64,000 nucleotides of DNA from Rhodococcus erythropolis NBRC 15567 (GCF_001552595.1 NZ_BCRM01000009.1:124001-188000); one strand, 5' to 3'. Positions 1 through 9,230 are shown, counted from the stretch's first letter. Notes: generated by a model not told the origin, from the letters alone. Program-made: numbers and translations.

Positions 1-7
1 GGCTGGC

Positions 8-778
8 ATGACGGAATCGGTAGCCGGGATCTACGCCCGTATGGCATTAGCGGTGCCGTTCTTCGACAACCTGAGCGCGTATCCGGATACGGTGCCCGCG
101 GTGTTGATGACCGACCCCCAGTGGTTGGCAGCACGTGTCGCCGATACGGCCGAGCGATGGGGGAGTGCGGACAGCCGAGTGAACGGCACATTGTGGTGGT
201 ACTCGGCCAGTTCCACGCTGACTGGCATTCCGATCGGAACCGGGATGGTCACCGGGTTCGCGGCCGATCCATCGTTGAACGGTGGGCGGATCTTCTTGCG
301 TGACAACGGCTATCTGGGCGGGTTTGCTGCCGGGTCGGTCATTCCGATCTCGCGGAGTGTGGCGGAGTTGGGCCACGCGATGCTCCGCTCACTCAGTCCC
401 GTGATCGAGGTACTCGCCGAGGTGTCCGGCGTTCGGCAGCAGGCGCTGTGGGCGATCGCGACGGACTCCATCGCCAATCGCAGCCTCGACGCCGCCGGTA
501 GCGCGAGGGAGCGCGGAAGTGCATTTGCTGCTGGTCTGATCGATGTTCTCCGCGGTGAGAACCCGGGCATTCCCGTCCCGCGTTTCGTCGATGTCGACCG
601 CAATGAAAGTGTTGTGCGCGTTTCTAATCCGTTGACACCGGTGGCATCCGGGCGACGCAGATTCACGCAGCGGGCATCGTGCTGCCTGATTTACGAGGTA
701 CCCGGTGAAGGTAAGTGCACCAGTTGCCCGAAGCGCGCACCCGAAGATCGGGTGCGCGCCTTGGCTGCTCTGGTGTGA
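8..778 (+). CDS. FhuF-like (2Fe-2S) siderophore-iron reductase family protein
   Basis: The C-terminus carries a CC-x10-C-x2-C arrangement (C223, C224, C235, C238) in the context CCLIYEVPGEGKCTSC. This is the hallmark of the FhuF family, whose members bind a 2Fe-2S cluster and reduce ferric siderophores in the cytoplasm. The remainder (256 aa) has no signal peptide or membrane segment and fits the family's length. The ATG lies only 7 bases from the window edge and no ribosome binding site is visible, so the true start could be further upstream. The gene stands alone, convergent with the phosphatase. Its last codons form a perfect hairpin. The family call rests mainly on the cysteine motif, so substrate and redox partner are unknown. 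Confidence 0.7.
   Translation: MTESVAGIYARMALAVPFFDNLSAYPDTVPAVLMTDPQWLAARVADTAERWGSADSRVNGTLWWYSASSTLTGIPIGTGMVTGFAADPSLNGGRIFLRDNGYLGGFAAGSVIPISRSVAELGHAMLRSLSPVIEVLAEVSGVRQQALWAIATDSIANRSLDAAGSARERGSAFAAGLIDVLRGENPGIPVPRFVDVDRNESVVRVSNPLTPVASGRRRFTQRASCCLIYEVPGEGKCTSCPKRAPEDRVRALAALV
733..759. terminator. perfect 12-bp hairpin inside the 3' end of the FhuF-like gene
   Basis: GCGCGCACCCGA, a 3-base loop, then TCGGGTGCGCGC. The stem lies within the last codons before the stop at 776-778 and between two convergent genes. No T-run follows directly, so it may be a factor-independent pause or bidirectional terminator, or an mRNA 3'-end stabiliser. Confidence 0.4.
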
Positions 779-815
779 CTGGACCCAGGCTTTTACCGGG
801 TCGGGTGTTTTCAGG

Positions 816-2348
816 TCAGTGAGCTGCGACCTTGGAACGGTCGAGTCCCAGCGCGTCGGTCATCGTGAAGAACAGATCGGTCTGGTCCGTGAGGCCGCTG
901 ACATTGGCCGCGTGCGGGCCGAAAGCTGCTACACGCAACTGAGTTCCGGTATGCCCTTCGGATTCGACGGCCGGATCTTCGGACGTTCCGTAGCTGATCG
1001 TCATCTCCGAGCCGTCCTTCGTGGTCAGCTTGCGGGTCAGACCGGGGTAGACGATTTCCTGGGCGCGCTCGACCGGGATGTTCTGGTCCTTGGCGATGGT
1101 GGCGATGTCGTCTGCGCTGACGTTGGTGACGATCTGGCTGGTGTGAGCGTGGTCGGCGGTGACGATGACCAGGGTTTCTCCGTCGGTCTTCGCAAATTCG
1201 AGTGCCTTTTGCACAGCTTCGTCGAGGTCGACGGTTTCACCGATCTGACCGCACGCGTTGGCTGCGTGGTCTTGCTTGTCGATCGAGGCACCTTCGACCT
1301 GGAGGAAGAATCCGTTGTCGTTGACCTTCAGTAGGTCGATTGCCTTCTGCGTCATGTCCGCGAGCTTCGGTACGTCGGAGGTTCGCTTGGGGTTGTCGAT
1401 GCAGGTTTCGGCGGGCTGCAGGTAACCGTCGCGGGTGGCGACAGAGCCTTCCCAGCGGACGGGCATGTTGCCGTCGGCGAACAGCCCGAGCACGGGTGCA
1501 TCCTGATCGGCCTTGCCGACCTCGTTCATCTCGGCGGCATTCTTCACCAGCTGGTAGCCACGAGCGGCAGCTTGCTCGTTGAGGGTCTTGCCCTGCCAGT
1601 CACCGGCTTTCGCGGTTTCAGCGAAGGACTTGGCGCCGCCGGCAAAGGTGACGTCGGCGCGGGTGTCGAGGAGCTGTTCGCTGATCGACCCCTTGCCGCC
1701 GTTCTCGATGGCGTTCTCCGGGCAGGACTTGGACGTCGCCTCGGGTCCGTAGCACTTGCGGCCGCTGACGTGCGCGACCTGCACTGCGGGGGTGGCATCC
1801 TGCACCTCGGCGGTGGAGACGTTGCCGGTGGCCTTGCCGTTCGCCTTGGCGATCTCGAGGACGGTCGACTGGGCCTGCCCCTTGATGTCGACGGAAATCG
1901 CGCCGTTGTAGGTCTTGGTGCCGGTGGACCATGCCGATCCACTGGCAGCGGAGTCGGTGACGTAGTCGGGCTTGCCGTCCTTGGTCAACGCGTAGTGCGT
2001 GTACTGGCCGGTGATCGGCAGGGCGTCGAGGCCGGCGAAGCTGCCAGCAGCACCCTCGGCGTAGTTGCGCGCGGCGGTGATCTCCGAGTCGCCCATGCCG
2101 TCCCCGATCAGGAGGATGACGTTCTTCGCGCCGGAAGCGTTGACGGCGTCACGCACTGCAGCCGACTGATCACCGTCGATGCGGCGAGCACCACCGTTCG
2201 AGGACAGTTCGCCGGTCGCGGCGCGATCGACGGTCGTGCCGTTCGAGCCTGTTGCCTCGTCGGCACTGCTGCTGCAGCCGGCAGCGGCCAGAACGGCGAC
2301 GGCGCCGGCGACGGCCGTCAACCTACGTGTGTTGCGCGAGAACGACAT
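816..2348 (-). CDS. phoA: alkaline phosphatase (PhoA family), lipoprotein
   Basis: Secreted phosphomonoesterase of the PhoA family, which releases phosphate from organic esters outside the membrane. The sequence shows the metal-site motif [13 protein letters not shown] and the nucleophile motif [10 protein letters not shown] (Ser in D-S-A). Near the C-terminus are the histidine-containing segments [10 protein letters not shown] and EGHTGTQ expected for zinc ligands. The N-terminus MSFSRNTRR, a hydrophobic stretch and LAAAGC form a lipobox, so the mature protein is probably lipid-anchored at the outer face. The start at 2348 is chosen because AGGAG sits 10 bases upstream and gives this signal peptide; the frame stays open for another 57 codons upstream without homology. 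The length of 510 aa is normal. I saw no convincing Pho box upstream. Confidence 0.9.
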   Translation of the reverse strand: MSFSRNTRRLTAVAGAVAVLAAAGCSSSADEATGSNGTTVDRAATGELSSNGGARRIDGDQSAAVRDAVNASGAKNVILLIGDGMGDSEITAARNYAEGAAGSFAGLDALPITGQYTHYALTKDGKPDYVTDSAASGSAWSTGTKTYNGAISVDIKGQAQSTVLEIAKANGKATGNVSTAEVQDATPAVQVAHVSGRKCYGPEATSKSCPENAIENGGKGSISEQLLDTRADVTFAGGAKSFAETAKAGDWQGKTLNEQAAARGYQLVKNAAEMNEVGKADQDAPVLGLFADGNMPVRWEGSVATRDGYLQPAETCIDNPKRTSDVPKLADMTQKAIDLLKVNDNGFFLQVEGASIDKQDHAANACGQIGETVDLDEAVQKALEFAKTDGETLVIVTADHAHTSQIVTNVSADDIATIAKDQNIPVERAQEIVYPGLTRKLTTKDGSEMTISYGTSEDPAVESEGHTGTQLRVAAFGPHAANVSGLTDQTDLFFTMTDALGLDRSKVAAH

Positions 2349-2518
2349 ACGAGTAGTACTCCTGGAAACAGTATGGATGGAGATTATGAACGCCGCTAAT
2401 GATCTGGGGCCAAAGTGAACGGAGTGCAGACATGCGTACATCTGAATGTGACGAGACGGTGAGGGTTGAGATTCGCTCTGTTGACTGCGGGTGAGTGACC
2501 TGTCAGACTGAATCTGCA

Positions 2519-2534
2519 TCGAACATCAGTTCGA
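2519..2534. promoter_or_regulatory. LexA (SOS) box upstream of dnaE2
   Basis: TCGAACatcaGTTCGA is a perfect match to the actinobacterial/Gram-positive SOS consensus, and the dyad extends to perfect 10-base arms over 2515-2538. It lies 84 bases before the dnaE2 start and about 170 bases from the divergent phosphatase start. Control of dnaE2 by LexA is known in mycobacteria; here it is inferred from the site. Confidence 0.9.
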
Positions 2535-2617
2535 TGCATGTGGTGCGTCTTCCCTTTCGGCATCCTCGAGCAGTCGGTCGTCCCGTGACGGCCGGCTCGA
2601 TCAGGTGCGAGGTCAGT

Positions 2618-5600
2618 GTGGGTTGGGGAAATGGGCCGCCGACGTGGTCCGAGATGGAACGGGTGCTGTCCGGACGGCCAGGCCGCGTGGAACACGAGGA
2701 TTTGTTCCCGGGCGACGGAAGTGACAGTCCCGCCTGGTCACGAAAGCGCGGCGAGTATCACGCAGGCGAACTCACTCGTGGCACCGGCGTGGTTCCTTAC
2801 GCAGAACTGCACGCTCACTCGGCCTTCAGCTTCCTCGACGGCGCATCACCGCCGGAAGAACTGGTCGAGGAAGCTGTGCGTCTCGGGCTCGAGGCGATTG
2901 CCGTCACCGATCACGACGGGTTCTACGGCGTGGTGAGGTTTGCGGAGGCTGCGCGTGAATGGGGAATGCGGACCGTGTTCGGGGCCGAGTTGTCGCTCGA
3001 TTCGGTACCCAGAACTGGGACGGCAGATCCCGGTGGAACGCATCTTCTGGTACTTGCCCGTGGGCAGGAAGGATATCGCCGTCTTTCGCGGGAGATAGCC
3101 GCCGCACATCTGGCGGGCGGTGAGAAGGGCAAACTGCAGTACAACTACGACGCGCTGACCGAAGCCGCCGGTGGGCACTGGCAGATCCTGACCGGGTGCC
3201 GCAAAGGTCATGTGCGGCAAGCCTTGACGTCGGGTGGTCGCGAAGCCGCGGCGGAGGCCTTGCAGGATCTGGTCGAGCGTTTCGGGGCGGAGCGAGTGTC
3301 GGTGGAGCTCACTCATCATGGGTTGGCGGAGGACGACGAGCGCAATGCCGTTCTTGCAGAACTGGCGAGAGAACGTGGACTACGTACGGTGGCGACCACC
3401 GCCGCACACTTCGCCGCTCCTCCGCGTCGACGCCTCGCCATGGCAATGGCAGCTGTGCGGGCGCGTCAAAGCTTGGATGAGGCAGCTGGATGGTTGGCTC
3501 CGACCGGCGGAGCACACCTGCGGTCCGGCGCGGAGATGGCGACGCTGTTCTCGCTCTATCCCGAGGCTGTCAGTGGTGCCGCCGATCTTGGTCGTGAGTG
3601 CGCTTTCGATCTCAAGCTCATCGCGCCCAAATTGCCACCGTTCGACGTTCCTGCCGGGCATACCGAGGCGTCGTGGTTGCGTGAGCTGACCATGGTCGGG
3701 GCGCTGGAACGCTACGGACCCCCGGAAGGTGCACCGAAGGCATACAAACAGCTCGAACATGAACTTGCCATCATCGAGGGATTGAACTTTCCCGGATACT
3801 TCCTGGTCGTGCATGACATCGTGTCGTTCTGCAAGAACAACGACATCCTCTGTCAGGGAAGGGGTTCCGCTGCGAACTCTGCGGTGTGTTACGCGATTGG
3901 CATCACCAACGTCGATCCGGTTCGCAACAAATTGCTGTTCGAGCGGTTTCTTGCGCCCGAGCGCGACGGCCCACCGGATATCGACGTGGACATCGAGTCG
4001 GATCGCCGGGAAGAGGCGATCCAGCACGTGTACGCGAAATACGGGCGTACGTATGCCGCGCAGGTAGCCAATGTCATCACCTATCGAGGAAAGTCGTCGG
4101 TGCGGGACATGGCCCGCGCGCTTGGCTTTTCGCAGGGCCAGCAAGATGCGTGGAGTAAGCAGGTCGGCCGGTGGGGTGGTATCGACAAGAATGCGGATAC
4201 CGATATTCCGCGTCCGGTACTCGAACTGGCGGCGCAGATCGAAGGCTATCCACGGCACCTCGGTATCCACTCCGGCGGAATGGTCATCTGTGATCGTCCC
4301 ATCGCCGACGTTTGCCCGGTGGAGTGGGCGCGGATGGCCAATCGCAGTGTCCTGCAGTGGGACAAGGACGATTGTGCTGCCGCTGGGTTGGTCAAGTTCG
4401 ATCTACTCGGGCTCGGCATGCTCTCGGCTTTGCATTACATGATGGATCTGGTGGCCGAACACAAAGGCATCACAGTCGATTTGGCGCATCTCGATCTGTC
4501 GGAAACAGCGGTGTACGAGATGTTGCAGCGGGCAGATTCGGTAGGGGTGTTCCAAGTGGAATCACGTGCGCAGATGGCGACACTGCCGCGTCTGAAGCCT
4601 CGAAATTTCTACGACCTGGTGGTCGAAGTCGCGCTCATCCGTCCCGGGCCGATTCAAGGCGGATCAGTCCATCCGTACATCCGCCGGCGCAACAAACTCG
4701 AACCTGTGTCCTATGACCATCCGTCGCTCGAGAAGGCACTCGAACGCACATTGGGGGTTCCGTTGTTTCAGGAACAGTTGATGCAGATGGCCGTCGACGT
4801 TGCGGGTTTCACGCCGTCCGAGGCCGATCAATTGCGTCGGGCAATGGGATCGAAACGTTCCACCGAGAAGATGGAGCAACTGCGAGCGAGGCTGTACCAG
4901 GGCATGCGAGACCTACATGGCATCGGCGACGAGGTTGCCGACCGAATCTACGAAAAGCTGTACGCATTCGCTAATTTCGGTTTTCCGGAAAGTCATTCAC
5001 AGAGTTTTGCCGCACTGGTCTTCTACTCCTCGTGGTTCAAGCTTCATCACCCCGCCGCGTTCTGTGCCGGGCTTCTGCGAGCGCAGCCGATGGGTTTCTA
5101 CTCACCACAGTCCCTGGTCGCCGATGCGCGCCGGCACGGAGTGCAGGTACACGGTGCAGACATCAATGTCAGCCTCGCGCATGCCACCGTCGAGGCAGGT
5201 GGATTCGAGGTTCGGCTGGGGCTGGGGGAAGTGCGCAACATCGGCGATGCGCTCGCCGAGAAAATTGTCGAACAGCGCGACCTCGGTGGACCGTTCACGT
5301 CGTTTCTCGACCTGACCGGTCGGGTGGAACTGACTACCGCGCAAGCTGAATCGTTGGCGACTGCCGGCGCGCTTGCCAGCTTCGGCATCTCGCGTAGAGA
5401 AGCGCTGTGGGCCGCGGGCGCTGCGGCAGGGGAGCGTCCGGACCGCTTGCCCGGTATCGGTGCGTCGGTCACAGCTCCCACCCTTCCCGGCATGAGCGAC
5501 GTCGAATTGGCGGCAGCGGATGTCTGGGCGACAGGAGTATCTCCCGACACGTATCCGACACAGTTTCTTCGCCCACAGCTCGACGCGCTCGGCGTGGTGC

Positions 5601-5905
5601 CGGCTTCGAGGCTGCTCGACATCCCGGACGGCGACCGTGTGCTGGTAGGGGGAGCGGTCACACACCGGCAGCGTCCGGCCACAGCTGCGGGCGTCACGTT
5701 CATCAACCTCGAAGACGAAACCGGCATGGTCAATGTCGTGTGTTCGGTGGGGTTGTGGGCAAAGTACCGAAAACTGGCAAATACGGCGCCGGCGTTGCTT
5801 ATTCGAGGAAAGGTGCAAAATGCGGAAGGCGCTGTCACTGTCGTGGCAGACCGGATGCAGCTGATGGATCTGCGAGTCACAGCCAAGTCGCGAGACTTTC
5901 GCTAA
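2618..5905 (+). CDS. dnaE2: error-prone DNA polymerase III alpha subunit DnaE2
   Basis: C-family DNA polymerase used for damage tolerance and mutagenesis, normally with ImuA' and ImuB, which are not in this window. The N-terminal PHP domain begins at PYAELHAHSAFSFLDG and includes AVTDHDGFYG. The polymerase core carries the catalytic PDIDVDIESDRR motif and NVITYRGKSSVRDMAR. The C-terminal OB domain includes VLVGGAVTHRQ and FINLEDETGMVNVV. A GTG start is chosen at 2618 because the product then begins VGWGNGPPTWSEMERVL, matching the mycobacterial DnaE2 N-terminus, and it follows the SOS box at a sensible distance. The frame remains open upstream to 2495, but that would run through the operator. 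Length 1095 aa, as for other DnaE2 proteins. Confidence 0.95.
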   Translation: MGWGNGPPTWSEMERVLSGRPGRVEHEDLFPGDGSDSPAWSRKRGEYHAGELTRGTGVVPYAELHAHSAFSFLDGASPPEELVEEAVRLGLEAIAVTDHDGFYGVVRFAEAAREWGMRTVFGAELSLDSVPRTGTADPGGTHLLVLARGQEGYRRLSREIAAAHLAGGEKGKLQYNYDALTEAAGGHWQILTGCRKGHVRQALTSGGREAAAEALQDLVERFGAERVSVELTHHGLAEDDERNAVLAELARERGLRTVATTAAHFAAPPRRRLAMAMAAVRARQSLDEAAGWLAPTGGAHLRSGAEMATLFSLYPEAVSGAADLGRECAFDLKLIAPKLPPFDVPAGHTEASWLRELTMVGALERYGPPEGAPKAYKQLEHELAIIEGLNFPGYFLVVHDIVSFCKNNDILCQGRGSAANSAVCYAIGITNVDPVRNKLLFERFLAPERDGPPDIDVDIESDRREEAIQHVYAKYGRTYAAQVANVITYRGKSSVRDMARALGFSQGQQDAWSKQVGRWGGIDKNADTDIPRPVLELAAQIEGYPRHLGIHSGGMVICDRPIADVCPVEWARMANRSVLQWDKDDCAAAGLVKFDLLGLGMLSALHYMMDLVAEHKGITVDLAHLDLSETAVYEMLQRADSVGVFQVESRAQMATLPRLKPRNFYDLVVEVALIRPGPIQGGSVHPYIRRRNKLEPVSYDHPSLEKALERTLGVPLFQEQLMQMAVDVAGFTPSEADQLRRAMGSKRSTEKMEQLRARLYQGMRDLHGIGDEVADRIYEKLYAFANFGFPESHSQSFAALVFYSSWFKLHHPAAFCAGLLRAQPMGFYSPQSLVADARRHGVQVHGADINVSLAHATVEAGGFEVRLGLGEVRNIGDALAEKIVEQRDLGGPFTSFLDLTGRVELTTAQAESLATAGALASFGISRREALWAAGAAAGERPDRLPGIGASVTAPTLPGMSDVELAAADVWATGVSPDTYPTQFLRPQLDALGVVPASRLLDIPDGDRVLVGGAVTHRQRPATAAGVTFINLEDETGMVNVVCSVGLWAKYRKLANTAPALLIRGKVQNAEGAVTVVADRMQLMDLRVTAKSRDFR

Positions 5906-6121
5906 TGCCCGATTCTGCTCGGAGTTTTGTGCCGAGAGGACAAATGTGGAGCTCAACTCTGACCTCCGAGCATATGGCGCGGGTCACAATCCCTACCTAG
6001 GGTTGTCGCTTGAGCGGCCATCGAATCACCTGGCACGGCCACGACCAGTGGCCTCGCTGGTGAATATTGTCGCCTTCCAAACATGCTGAATCCAAAGCAC
6101 TTCGAGTTGAAGAGGAACTCC

Positions 6122-6469
6122 ATGAGCACAGCGATTCTCGTCGCACACGTACACCCTGCCGATCCGTCTTCGGAGGACGCGTTCAACCGCTGGTACGACG
6201 ACGTGCATATTCCGCAGGTCGTCGAACGAGTGCCTGGAGTTGTCTCCGCCTCCCGATTCTTCCTGGCGGATGTGCAGTTGCTGCCCGAGGATGCATTGCC
6301 CGCGCGCCGCTACCTGAGCATCTATCAACTCGACACGGAAGATCTCGCGGGCACGGCGCAGGCGTTGGGAAGTGCTTTGGTCGACGGGACTCTCGACATG
6401 TCCGAGGCCATCGCGACTACCGGCGACACCGGACCCGAATTGCTTTTCTACGTCCCGACCGAGAACTGA
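6122..6469 (+). CDS. small dimeric alpha/beta-barrel (EthD-like) protein
   Basis: A 115-residue cytoplasmic protein with the pattern FNRWYDDVHIPQVVERVPGVVSASRF, which is typical of EthD/stress-responsive dimeric ferredoxin-like barrels (the N-R-W-Y-D-x-x-H-x-P signature). These proteins are often accessory or enzymatic partners of oxidoreductases in degradation operons, and the exact reaction is not predictable. GAGGAA seven bases upstream supports the ATG at 6122; an earlier ATG at 6083 has no such site. It is the first gene of a three-gene run with the SDR 14 bases downstream and the MDR enzyme after that, so a shared substrate is likely. The 216 bases before it hold no recognised operator. 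Confidence 0.7.
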   Translation: MSTAILVAHVHPADPSSEDAFNRWYDDVHIPQVVERVPGVVSASRFFLADVQLLPEDALPARRYLSIYQLDTEDLAGTAQALGSALVDGTLDMSEAIATTGDTGPELLFYVPTEN

Positions 6470-6483
6470 AGGGGAACGCTGAC

Positions 6484-7254
6484 ATGTCCGATCTTCTCGC
6501 GAACAAAGTTGCAATTGTCACCGGCGCAGGTGCCGGAATCGGCGCCGCCATTGCCCGGGCATTCGGGGCGGAGGGCGCGAGCGTCGTAGTCTCCGACATC
6601 AACGGTGACGCAGCACAGGCAGTGGCGGACTCGATCGACGGAGCTATCGCTGTCACCACTGATGTCACCGACGAACAGCAGGTCAAGGATCTCGTCGCCA
6701 GGGCGGTCGAAGAGTTCGGCGGACTGAACGTCGTAGTACCCAACGCCGGCATCGCCACCACGACTCCGCTGATCGAGACCTCGTTCGAGGACTGGCGGAA
6801 AGTCATGTCGGTCAACCTCGATGGAGTGTTCTTGACCGTCCGTCATTCGCTACCCGCGCTCGTCGCATCCGGAGGCGGTTCGATCGTGAACATCTCGTCG
6901 ATCTCGTCGACCACCGGCTCGCCCTTGATCGGTAGCTATGCCGCCGCCAAAGCAGCAGTTCGCAATCTCACCGAAACCCTGTCAGCCGAACTTCGCTTCC
7001 ACGGAATCCGAGCCAATGCCCTGCTACCCGGATTCATCGACACAGACCTGGTCAAGAGTCACCAACAGGATTTCGAGAACGCACTCGGCCTCGAGTCCGG
7101 CGGCTTCGACGACCTGATGGTCACGAAGCAAACCCGCTACGGCCGGACCGAGGAAGTCGCCGCCGCCGCAGTGTTCTTTGCGAGCGACCAGTCGTCGTGG
7201 TGCAACGGCAGCAGCCTGGTTCTCGACGGAGGGTTCACCGCTTCTCTCCTCTGA
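6484..7254 (+). CDS. SDR family NAD(P)-dependent oxidoreductase
   Basis: Classical short-chain dehydrogenase of 256 aa. The Rossmann nucleotide-binding motif TGAGAGIG lies near residue 12, followed by D-x-N at SDIN, the structural NAG motif in VPNAGIATT, the catalytic serine in NISSISS, and the Y-x-x-x-K pair in GSYAAAKAA. The acidic residue after beta-2 (SDINGD) suggests NAD preference. The start at 6484 follows GAAGGGG at a normal distance; the same frame is open further upstream but overlaps the preceding gene. It sits between an EthD-like protein and a zinc-independent MDR reductase, so it probably oxidises or reduces an alcohol/ketone intermediate of a small catabolic route. The substrate cannot be told from sequence. 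Confidence 0.85.
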   Translation: MSDLLANKVAIVTGAGAGIGAAIARAFGAEGASVVVSDINGDAAQAVADSIDGAIAVTTDVTDEQQVKDLVARAVEEFGGLNVVVPNAGIATTTPLIETSFEDWRKVMSVNLDGVFLTVRHSLPALVASGGGSIVNISSISSTTGSPLIGSYAAAKAAVRNLTETLSAELRFHGIRANALLPGFIDTDLVKSHQQDFENALGLESGGFDDLMVTKQTRYGRTEEVAAAAVFFASDQSSWCNGSSLVLDGGFTASLL

Positions 7255-7312
7255 GCAGCGGAACCCTTTCCGAACGTCACCCGAAATCGTCAATCGTGCG
7301 AGGATCCACACC

Positions 7313-8320
7313 ATGACCAACCGCGCTGTATACGTACTTCCGCCTGGAGGGTTGAACAACCTCGAATCGAGGACGATCGAGACGCCAGGGCCAGGTGCGG
7401 GTGAGGTGACGATCGCGATCCGCGCGAATTCGCTCAACCACCACGACTACCTCGTGGCGACCGGCGAGATACCGACCGACGGCCCTCGCATTCTCTTGTC
7501 CGACGCAGCGGGCGAGGTAGTTGCCGTCGGCGACGGCGTCACACAGTTCGGGGTCGGGGACCGTGTGATGAGCACCTATCTGCCGCATTGGCGCAGCGGT
7601 GCACCGGATTTCGACGGATTCGGAAATTCACCCGGTGACGGCGTCGACGGGTTCGCCCGTGACACCGTCACCGTGCCGGTATCGGCAGTGACGTCGATGC
7701 CGCGAAACTACACGTACGAAGAAGCCGCTACCTTGCCCACTGCGGGCTTGTCCGCGTGGCGTGCATTGTTTGCCGGCGTCCCGATCATCCCAGGTTCGTC
7801 GGTGTTGATTCCCGGGACCAGCACGGTAGCGCTGTTTGCCGTCCAGCTTGCCAAAGCTGCTGGAGCTCAGGTGATCGCAACCTCGTCGGCTCCCGACAAG
7901 ATGGCTCGATTGACCGAGCTAGGTGCCGATCACGTGGTCAACTACCGTGAGCGCCCGGACTGGGGATCGGAAGCGATGCGGCTCAGCGGCGGGATCGACC
8001 TTGTGCTCGACGTGGGCGGGCCGTCCACCCTCGGTCAATCTCTGGCGGCAGTCCGACCAGGCGGCCGGATCTGCGCGCTGGGCATCATGAACGGCCCGTC
8101 GTCGTCGATCGACCTGACTTCGCTACTGACCAAACAGGTCACCATCGAAGGTGTTCTGGTGGGCAGTCGTGCACATCAGGAGGAGATGGTTGCAGGGCTG
8201 GAGAGCCTCGCGCTTCGTCCCGTCATCGATTCGTCGTACCGTCTGGACAATCTTGCCGAGGCGTTCGAGCAGCAGAAATCCGGGCAGGCCTACGGCAAGA
8301 TCGTCATCACAAACCCTTGA
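7313..8320 (+). CDS. NADPH:quinone reductase-like MDR oxidoreductase
   Basis: Medium-chain dehydrogenase/reductase of 335 aa. The GroES-like N-domain includes RANSLNHHDYLV and the GDRV segment. The Rossmann domain starts near SVLIPGTSTVALFAVQLAKAAGAQVIA, followed by KMARLTELGADHVVNY. The cysteine ligands of zinc-dependent alcohol dehydrogenases are absent, which puts it in the quinone-oxidoreductase/alkenal-reductase branch. The glycine motif is PGTSTVA rather than the usual GxGxxG, so cofactor binding is slightly atypical. It follows the SDR gene by 58 bases on the same strand and is likely co-transcribed. Its 3' end overlaps the convergent hydrolase gene by 14 bases. Confidence 0.8.
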   Translation: MTNRAVYVLPPGGLNNLESRTIETPGPGAGEVTIAIRANSLNHHDYLVATGEIPTDGPRILLSDAAGEVVAVGDGVTQFGVGDRVMSTYLPHWRSGAPDFDGFGNSPGDGVDGFARDTVTVPVSAVTSMPRNYTYEEAATLPTAGLSAWRALFAGVPIIPGSSVLIPGTSTVALFAVQLAKAAGAQVIATSSAPDKMARLTELGADHVVNYRERPDWGSEAMRLSGGIDLVLDVGGPSTLGQSLAAVRPGGRICALGIMNGPSSSIDLTSLLTKQVTIEGVLVGSRAHQEEMVAGLESLALRPVIDSSYRLDNLAEAFEQQKSGQAYGKIVITNP

Positions 8321-9197
8321 TCGCTTGCCGGTCCCAGTGGGGATCGGTGAGGATTTCCGCCGAGTCGCCGACAAACGCACGTCCGGCAGTCTGGTCGCCG
8401 CTGAGGGCGAACCTCAGCCACGCGGTCAGGTAACCCCGGAATCCTTCGCCGTCGGCGGCCCAATTGTGGCCGACGCCAAGTAGTCTGCCCCGGACCGCCG
8501 GTGCTGCGGTTTTGTCGAAGTACTCAGCTTGTGGATCGGCGGTGGAGACCGGATCGTCGGCGCCGGTCATGAAGAACGTCGGCCCGGTCAACTTCGCCAC
8601 GTCGACGACATCGACAGGTCGCGAAGCCCACCACGGGTCCGGCAGGTCGAGCACCGCAGTGGCGGTGATCAGATTCGCCGACTGCGTTGCAGCGTTGATC
8701 GCGCCACCTGCCCCCTGGGAGTGTCCGACCGAGGCGATGTTGTCGGTATCGATCCTCTGGTGAAAAATGCTCTCAGCGTTGGTGTTCTGATCGACGAGGT
8801 ACTGAGCGGCACCCAAGATTTCAGTACCGTCGCCGGTCACACTGCTGTCGGCCACCACAACAACAAAACCCCACGACGCAAAGTGTCGGAGGAGGGCCTC
8901 GTACTCTTCGAACGTCGCGTAGCTGCCGTTGCCGAACGTGATGACGGGATGCCGCTTGCCATCAGCGGACAAGTCGGCTGGGTAGAACAATTGGTATCCG
9001 GGAACCGAGTCGGCCGCCACCTCGTGCGCACCCTGGGCTGCGTACAGATCGCTGATCGACTCCGATGCGATGGATTCGGTAGTCGCGGCTTCGGGAGCGG
9101 CCGGAACCCCCGCACTGGCGTGTGTGACGGCGCCCGATAGTGCCAGAACAAAAGATGCGGTCACGACGGTGATCGAATGTGTGGTCCGAGAAGGCAT
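8307..9197 (-). CDS. secreted alpha/beta hydrolase (cutinase/lipase-like)
   Basis: A 296-residue hydrolase with a signal peptide (MPSRTTHSITVVTASFVLAL then ASAG). The nucleophile elbow is GHSQGAGG (Ser), a candidate acid lies in TGADDPVS, and the catalytic histidine is probably in GVGHNW. FGNGSYATFEEYEALLRHFASWGF resembles the oxyanion-loop region of the chlorophyllase/cutinase-like, PET-hydrolase-related family. It therefore likely acts outside the membrane on ester substrates. The ATG at 9197 lies inside a 13-base inverted repeat, which points to control at the start region. The CPBP protease gene ends 33 bases upstream on the same strand, so the two may be co-transcribed. The natural substrate is unknown. 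Confidence 0.8.
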   Translation of the reverse strand: MPSRTTHSITVVTASFVLALSGAVTHASAGVPAAPEAATTESIASESISDLYAAQGAHEVAADSVPGYQLFYPADLSADGKRHPVITFGNGSYATFEEYEALLRHFASWGFVVVVADSSVTGDGTEILGAAQYLVDQNTNAESIFHQRIDTDNIASVGHSQGAGGAINAATQSANLITATAVLDLPDPWWASRPVDVVDVAKLTGPTFFMTGADDPVSTADPQAEYFDKTAAPAVRGRLLGVGHNWAADGEGFRGYLTAWLRFALSGDQTAGRAFVGDSAEILTDPHWDRQAIKGL

Positions 9198-9224
9198 GGG
9201 TACAAGTATGTCTTGTACCCATGC
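9194..9224. promoter_or_regulatory. 13-bp perfect inverted repeat over the hydrolase start codon
   Basis: GCATGGGTACAAG, 5-base spacer, CTTGTACCCATGC. One arm contains the start codon of the hydrolase on the minus strand, and the repeat lies between the stop of the CPBP gene and that start. No T-run follows on either strand, so a repressor operator or a translation-controlling hairpin is more likely than a terminator. Confidence 0.6.
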
Positions 9225-9230
9225 GATCAG

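Noticed and set aside
1572..2399. Long open frame on the plus strand across the alkaline phosphatase gene
   Set aside because: It mirrors the real gene in the opposite strand, has no family motifs and no ribosome site; high GC keeps antisense frames open.
2349..2450. Possible Pho box (GTTCAC-like elements) upstream of the alkaline phosphatase
   Set aside because: One GTTCAC and one GTTCAT are present on the minus strand, but 29 bases apart, not at the 11-base periodicity expected for PhoP sites.
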